The notes under the pieces: model-generated
Databases searched by the model: none
What the model was told of the DNA's origin: nothing
What the model saw: only the letters and a program-made list of their open reading frames with translations
Shown here: positions 60,103 through 64,000 of the stretch, in pieces
Layout of the letters: each line of letters starts with the position of its first letter
How positions within the stretch are numbered: the stretch's first letter is position 1
Origin: Nitrospinaceae bacterium
Lineage (GTDB): Bacteria > Nitrospinota > Nitrospinia > Nitrospinales > VA-1
DNA length: 64,000 bases
Direction: 5' to 3'
Assembly: GCA_021604505.1 (NCBI GenBank)
Contig: BQJC01000003.1
Span: 1-64,000 of the forward strand
Translations under genes and position numbers: made by a program

Positions 60103-61155
60103 TCATTCCCATTTTCCGGGAATGCATTCACGGCATTTGGGACAGCTCCCGGACACCAGTCGGTTGGAGAGAACGCGAAACCCGCACCGTTCGATGATAA
60201 GGTCATCACATTTCGGGCAGAAAGTGCTCTCCGTATTTCCCACCTGACCCGCGCGGTTTCCGGAATAGACAAACTTCAATCCAGAATCCAGCCCATGTTG
60301 TCTCGCCCTCAGCAGAGTGGCCGACGGAGTCGCTCCCCGGTCCACCATTTTGTAGTCCGGATGAAAGCCTGTCACATGCCAGGGAATGTCCACCGACACC
60401 GACGCAATGAATTCCGCGATTTCGCTCAACTCATCGTCTGAATCGTTGTAACCGGGAATCACCAGCGTCACGATTTCCAGCCACAGTCCCATCGCATGGA
60501 CCTGGCGGATGGTTTCAAGAACCGCGTCCAGATTACCACCCAAGCGACGGTAGTTTTTCGCGGAAAACGATTTCAAATCCACTTTGAATAAATCCACCCA
60601 GGGTTGAATGTACTCCAGAACTTCCGGCGTCCCGTGGCCGTTGGAAACATAGCCCGTGCGCAATCCGCGTTCTTTCGCTACGCGAAACACCTCGACCGCC
60701 CATTCGCTGGTGATCAACGGTTCGTTATAGGTTGAAATGATACTATTTGAGCCGCGTTGTTCCGCCAGGTCGCATATTTCAGAGGCGCTGATCGAGGAAA
60801 AGTTCAAAGTCGAAGAGTCGTCTCTCAGGGCTTGCGAGGTGAACCAGTTCTGACAATAAGAACAATGAAAATCGCATCCCAGCATGCCAAAACTCAAAGC
60901 CTGACTGCCAGGAAGGACGTGGAAGAAAGGTTTTTTTTCGATGGGGTCGTTTTGCACTCCCGCGGCGTAGTTAAAGGGAACGCGAAGGGCGCCATTCTCA
61001 TTGAACCGGACCTTGCAGACCCCTCGCTGACCGGGACGCAGTTTGCACAGATGCCCGCAGGCGGTACACAGCAGAACATCGGCGGAAAGTTGTTTCACCA
61101 GTTCTCCCGGACGAGTCGCCTGGTCGAGTGCGTTTTGAATGGTTTTTGAGGCCAT
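60103..61155 (-). CDS. amrS: AmmeMemoRadiSam-system radical SAM enzyme
   Basis: A 350-residue radical SAM protein. An N-terminal Cys motif (CTACGHLCKLRPGQRGVC) is followed by CDFHCSYC (Cys94, Cys98, Cys101), then TYNEPLI, GYVSNG and DLKSFSAKNYRRLGG, the PflA-like pattern of AmrS. The C-terminus has a zinc-binding CPKC pair set. In this system a radical SAM enzyme works with AMMECR1 and MEMO1 homologues, which are not in the window. The reaction is not established. The ATG at 61155 is about 50 bases from the SufU stop on the same strand. Confidence 0.88.
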   Translation of the reverse strand: MASKTIQNALDQATRPGELVKQLSADVLLCTACGHLCKLRPGQRGVCKVRFNENGALRVPFNYAAGVQNDPIEKKPFFHVLPGSQALSFGMLGCDFHCSYCQNWFTSQALRDDSSTLNFSSISASEICDLAEQRGSNSIISTYNEPLITSEWAVEVFRVAKERGLRTGYVSNGHGTPEVLEYIQPWVDLFKVDLKSFSAKNYRRLGGNLDAVLETIRQVHAMGLWLEIVTLVIPGYNDSDDELSEIAEFIASVSVDIPWHVTGFHPDYKMVDRGATPSATLLRARQHGLDSGLKFVYSGNRAGQVGNTESTFCPKCDDLIIERCGFRVLSNRLVSGSCPKCRECIPGKWE

Positions 61156-61206
61156 GATCCGGTCCTGTTGGGGTGTACAATAAGGAGGACCCTCGTTGGC
61201 CGAGGT

Positions 61207-61665
61207 TTATTCCGTGCTGATACCTTCGGTCTGTTTATCCAGAGCGCCAATCATCGTGTGCCAGGAAAGGCTCGCGCATTTGGTTCGGGAAGGGTACTCG
61301 CGGATCCCGCGGAACAGTTTTAATTTTCCAAGATGGTGCTCTTCCTTGTCAGGGTCCATCTCACCCAGAACCATTTTGTGAAATTCCTTAAAAACAATCC
61401 GGGATTCTTCCAGAGTTTTTCCTTTCAAAAAAGCGGTCATCAGCGACGAACTGGCTTTCGAGATCGCGCATCCGGTTCCCACAAAGCTGATATCCCGAAT
61501 CACACCCTGCTCTTCATCGACATCCAGATAAACGGTCATGTCATCGCCGCACAAGGGATTCACCCCGTGGCAACTGTGCGTTGCATTTTTTATTTCACGG
61601 AAATTTCTGGGATTGCGGTTGTGATCCAGAATGACCTGTTGATACAACTCGTTGTCATAAGACAT
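61207..61665 (-). CDS. sufU: Iron-sulfur cluster assembly scaffold SufU
   Basis: A 152-residue IscU-like protein of the SufU type: VNPLCGDDMTVYLD, GTGCAISKASSSLM and CASLSWHTMIGAL hold the three conserved cysteines, which bind zinc or cluster. AGGAAG precedes the ATG. SufU accepts sulfur from SufS. It is the last gene seen of the suf operon on this strand. Confidence 0.95.
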   Translation of the reverse strand: MSYDNELYQQVILDHNRNPRNFREIKNATHSCHGVNPLCGDDMTVYLDVDEEQGVIRDISFVGTGCAISKASSSLMTAFLKGKTLEESRIVFKEFHKMVLGEMDPDKEEHHLGKLKLFRGIREYPSRTKCASLSWHTMIGALDKQTEGISTE

Positions 61666-61779
61666 TTAAAATTCTTCCTTTCTTCCCACCAGCGTGACGC
61701 TGGACCCAATATTTACTTGCGACGGGTTTATGGCAAACCGAATCTTGCTTCGTCCCAACATACCCGAGCTTATCAACGA

Positions 61780-63033
61780 TCAAGAAAACATTTTGATGGT
61801 TTTTCTGATACTTTCCGCCAATGTGTCCAGCTCTTCAAATTTATTGTAAAACGACATGGAAGCGCGAGTGGTCGCCGGCACGCCAAAGCGGATCATGGTC
61901 GGTTGCGCGCAATGGTGCCCGCCACGGACCGCAATGCCATCCTGATCCAGCATGGTTCCCACATCGTGGGGATGCGCCGCATCCAGAACAAAGGAAATGA
62001 TGCTCGCTTTTTCTCTGGCATTGCCGATGATCCTGAGTCCGTCAATATCCTTGAGCAACCGGGTGCCGTAATCCAGAAGGCTTTTTTCGTACTCGAAAAT
62101 AGCGTCCATGCCGATTCCCGTCATGAAATCGATGGCGGTTCCCAAACCGATCACCTGAGTGATGGGTGGTGTCCCTGCTTCAAACCGCGCAGGCGGTTTG
62201 GCGTAAGTGGTCTTTTCCAGAGTGACCTGCATGATCATATCGCCGCCGGTCACATAGGGTCCCATCGATTCCCAGAGTTCCATCTTACCGTACAACCCGC
62301 CGACACCGCTCGGAGCATACATTTTGTGCCCAGAGAAAGTGTAGAAATCACAGTCCAGATCTTTCACATCGACATTCATGTGTGAAGAACTTTGCGCCCC
62401 GTCGATCAGGACTTTAGCGCCCACCGCATGCGCTTTTTCGATGATCTCCCTGACCGGGTTGATCGTGCCCAAAGCGTTGGACACATGGTTCACAGCCACC
62501 AGCCTGGTTTTCGAATTCAGCAGTTTCTCGTATTCGCTCATCACCAGTTCGCCTTCGTCGCTGACGGGAATGACTTTGAGCTTGGCGCCTTTTTCTTCAC
62601 ACAACACCTGCCAGGGAACGGTATTGGCGTGGTGCTCAATATTGGAGATGATGATCTCGTCGCCCGCCTGGACAAATTTTCTTCCAAAACTATGGGCAAC
62701 CAGATTGATCGCCTGCGTGGTTCCACTGGTGAACACGATCTCCTTCTTATCCGGAGCGCCGAAAAAATCCGCCACCTTTTGCCGGGCCTCTTCATAAAGC
62801 TGAGTCGCGCGTTCACTCAATTTGTAAGCCCCCCGGCGCACGGTTCCGTATTCCTCTGCATCGAACTGCCTCACCCTTTCGATCACACATTGCGGTTTAT
62901 GGGTGGTGGCGCCGTTATCCAGATAGATGAGGGGTTTGCCATTGATCGTTTGAGATAAAACCGGAAACTCTTTCCGTATCTTTTCAACATCAATGGAGGG
63001 GGTGTCTGCCAAAACAGTATTTGGATCAGGCAT
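61780..63033 (-). CDS. sufS: Cysteine desulfurase SufS
   Basis: A 417-residue PLP enzyme (group II). GKPLIYLDNGATTHKP at the start, the PLP lysine in TFSGHKMYAPSG (about 233-244) and the catalytic loop VRGGHHCAQP (about 374-383) identify SufS. It removes sulfur from cysteine and hands it to SufU. It ends about 115 bases before sufU and starts 1 base after the sufD stop. Confidence 0.97.
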   Translation of the reverse strand: MPDPNTVLADTPSIDVEKIRKEFPVLSQTINGKPLIYLDNGATTHKPQCVIERVRQFDAEEYGTVRRGAYKLSERATQLYEEARQKVADFFGAPDKKEIVFTSGTTQAINLVAHSFGRKFVQAGDEIIISNIEHHANTVPWQVLCEEKGAKLKVIPVSDEGELVMSEYEKLLNSKTRLVAVNHVSNALGTINPVREIIEKAHAVGAKVLIDGAQSSSHMNVDVKDLDCDFYTFSGHKMYAPSGVGGLYGKMELWESMGPYVTGGDMIMQVTLEKTTYAKPPARFEAGTPPITQVIGLGTAIDFMTGIGMDAIFEYEKSLLDYGTRLLKDIDGLRIIGNAREKASIISFVLDAAHPHDVGTMLDQDGIAVRGGHHCAQPTMIRFGVPATTRASMSFYNKFEELDTLAESIRKTIKMFS

Positions 63034-63034
63034 G

Positions 63035-64000
63035 TTAAGCCTCCAGTTTTTTCAAAAAAGTATTTTCAAGGTCTTCCACCACCGCGGGAAACGCAATCAT
63101 CTGAATGATGCTTTCCGCGAAGCTCCGGGTCAAAAGTTCCTTGGCCACTTTTTCAGAAAGACCCCGGGTTTTTAAATAAAACATCTGGTCTTCATCGATC
63201 TGCCCGATCGTCGCTCCATGCGTGCACTTAACGTCATCGGCAAAAATCATGAGATTAGGTTTATTGTCCGCATGGGCGTTATCGGACAACATCAGGTTGT
63301 TGATGAGCTGATCCGAACTGGTCAGTTGCGCTCCCTGATTCACAATGACCGTGCCGTCCATGCTGGAGCGGCCTTTGTCATTGACGATGTTTTTAAATTT
63401 CTGGTTGCTGGTACAGTGAGGCGCTTCGTGGTGGATGCGGATAAAATTGTGCACCTGCTCTTCATCGGTCAAAATACTCACCCCGTTCAACCTGAGCTCT
63501 GCGCCGTCTTCCTTAAGGCGGGCTTCATAATGATGTCTTGTCAGTTTGTTGCCATAAGAAGCATTGGTGGCAAAAAACCGGCTGTTTCTCCCAAGGACAA
63601 TCCGCGTTTTGGAACAGTGCCAGGCATCGGTCGCATCCGCTTGCACCTGCGTGTAGGTCACACCGGCGTCTTCCCCTACCAGAATATCCTGCACGCAATT
63701 GACAAAATAATTCCCCTGCACACCGGCGTATTTAACGATCAATTTCAATTCGGCCATCAACCCCAGCCGGACTATCACCCGTGGGTGGGATGTGACAGGC
63801 TGGGCCGGAGACCCGGAAGAAACATATAGAATTTGCAGGGGAGTCGGCGCCTGCGTTTTTTCGGGAAGGTCGATCAATAATCCCTGACGCAAAAAAGCGC
63901 TGTTGATGCAGGCAAACACGTCATTTTCCCCGTCAACCGTTCCCGCCAGGTACTTCTCAATATCGGGTTGAGAAACAGCGTCTTCGAGAGAAACAAAATT
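63035..64000 (-). CDS. sufD: SufD, Fe-S assembly protein (cut by window edge)
   Basis: The frame is open from the stop at 63035 to the right edge (322 codons). The start lies beyond the window. The chain contains the SufD/SufB beta-helix: TYTQVQADATDAWH, LNGVSILTDEEQVHNFIRIHHEAPHCTSNQKFKNIVND, and the C-terminal YLKTRGLSEKVAKELLTRSFA. SufD lacks the extra N-terminal cysteines of SufB, and its partner SufC should lie outside. With SufBC it builds the cluster. The frame's upstream part (SLEDAVSQPDIEKYLAGTV) shows no start, so this is the C-terminal two-thirds. Confidence 0.93.
   Translation of the reverse strand, partial: NFVSLEDAVSQPDIEKYLAGTVDGENDVFACINSAFLRQGLLIDLPEKTQAPTPLQILYVSSGSPAQPVTSHPRVIVRLGLMAELKLIVKYAGVQGNYFVNCVQDILVGEDAGVTYTQVQADATDAWHCSKTRIVLGRNSRFFATNASYGNKLTRHHYEARLKEDGAELRLNGVSILTDEEQVHNFIRIHHEAPHCTSNQKFKNIVNDKGRSSMDGTVIVNQGAQLTSSDQLINNLMLSDNAHADNKPNLMIFADDVKCTHGATIGQIDEDQMFYLKTRGLSEKVAKELLTRSFAESIIQMIAFPAVVEDLENTFLKKLEA

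Noticed and set aside
61333-62385. 350-codon plus-strand open frame
   Set aside because: It is antisense to sufU and sufS, whose families are certain.
1-64000. CRISPR array, tRNA, rRNA, prophage or integrase
   Set aside because: No regularly spaced direct repeats, no cloverleaf or rRNA segment, and no integrase, capsid or transposase motif was found on either strand by eye.

Overview
The window looks like chromosomal DNA of a Gram-negative, probably marine, nitrite-oxidising bacterium of the Nitrospinota type. This is an inference. It rests on the left-edge gene, whose first 79 residues (Tat signal, then an N-terminal cysteine/histidine iron-sulfur motif) resemble the periplasmic nitrite oxidoreductase alpha subunit NxrA, and on many TPR proteins, B12-type radical SAM enzymes, SUMF1 proteins, periplasmic c-type cytochrome and cupredoxin-like proteins, and a sigma-54 regulatory system. 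No tRNA, rRNA, CRISPR array, transposase or integrase was seen.

Layout. 1-5 kb: NxrA-like start, a zinc metallopeptidase and a large TPR protein. 5-13 kb: a lipoprotein, a RiPP-maturation-type radical SAM enzyme with a broken copy of its own 3' end nearby, an AT-rich nuclease/helicase gene, and a large unknown protein. 12.8-17.7 kb: a small-molecule and redox stress block (TetR, tautomerase, SDR, dienelactone hydrolase, nitroreductase, VOC protein, YcaC-like hydrolase). 17.6-20.4 kb: a second radical SAM enzyme and a scar carrying 3' ends of both the nitroreductase and this enzyme. 20-28 kb: ferredoxin, stress proteins, aspS, a flavin/2Fe-2S reductase and rnpB. 27.8-31.7 kb: zinc-ribbon protein and yajC-secD-secF. 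32-39 kb: LRR protein, DUF58/BatA pair, an AT-rich ClpP-like membrane protein, CobW GTPase. 39.6-46.7 kb: two sensor kinases, a cytochrome/cupredoxin operon and its likely sigma-54 activator. 46.9-60 kb: TPR, SH3, permease-VCBS and SUMF1 proteins, flavin reductase. 60-64 kb: AmrS-type radical SAM enzyme and the sufD-sufS-sufU iron-sulfur operon, cut by the right edge.

Working together. Three regulatory circuits can be read from the DNA. (1) A TetR gene and the tautomerase-SDR pair behind it each carry a GGACCA-N2-TGGTYC palindrome placed between -35 and -10 elements, so the repressor probably controls itself and the pair. (2) A canonical -24/-12 promoter (45115-45130) with three upstream 13-bp repeats lies between an NtrC-type activator and a three-gene operon for a small protein, a cupredoxin-like protein and a cytochrome c. 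(3) yajC-secD-secF has its own sigma-70 promoter.

The most unusual structure is a recurring '3'-end echo'. In three places a full gene is followed, beyond one or more unrelated genes, by a short diverged copy of that gene's last codons including the stop: radical SAM 1 (echo 5317-5540), nitroreductase (echo 17599-17672) and radical SAM 2 (echo 17763-17840). The last two echoes face each other across a perfect hairpin and look like an old convergent gene junction kept as a scar between newer genes.
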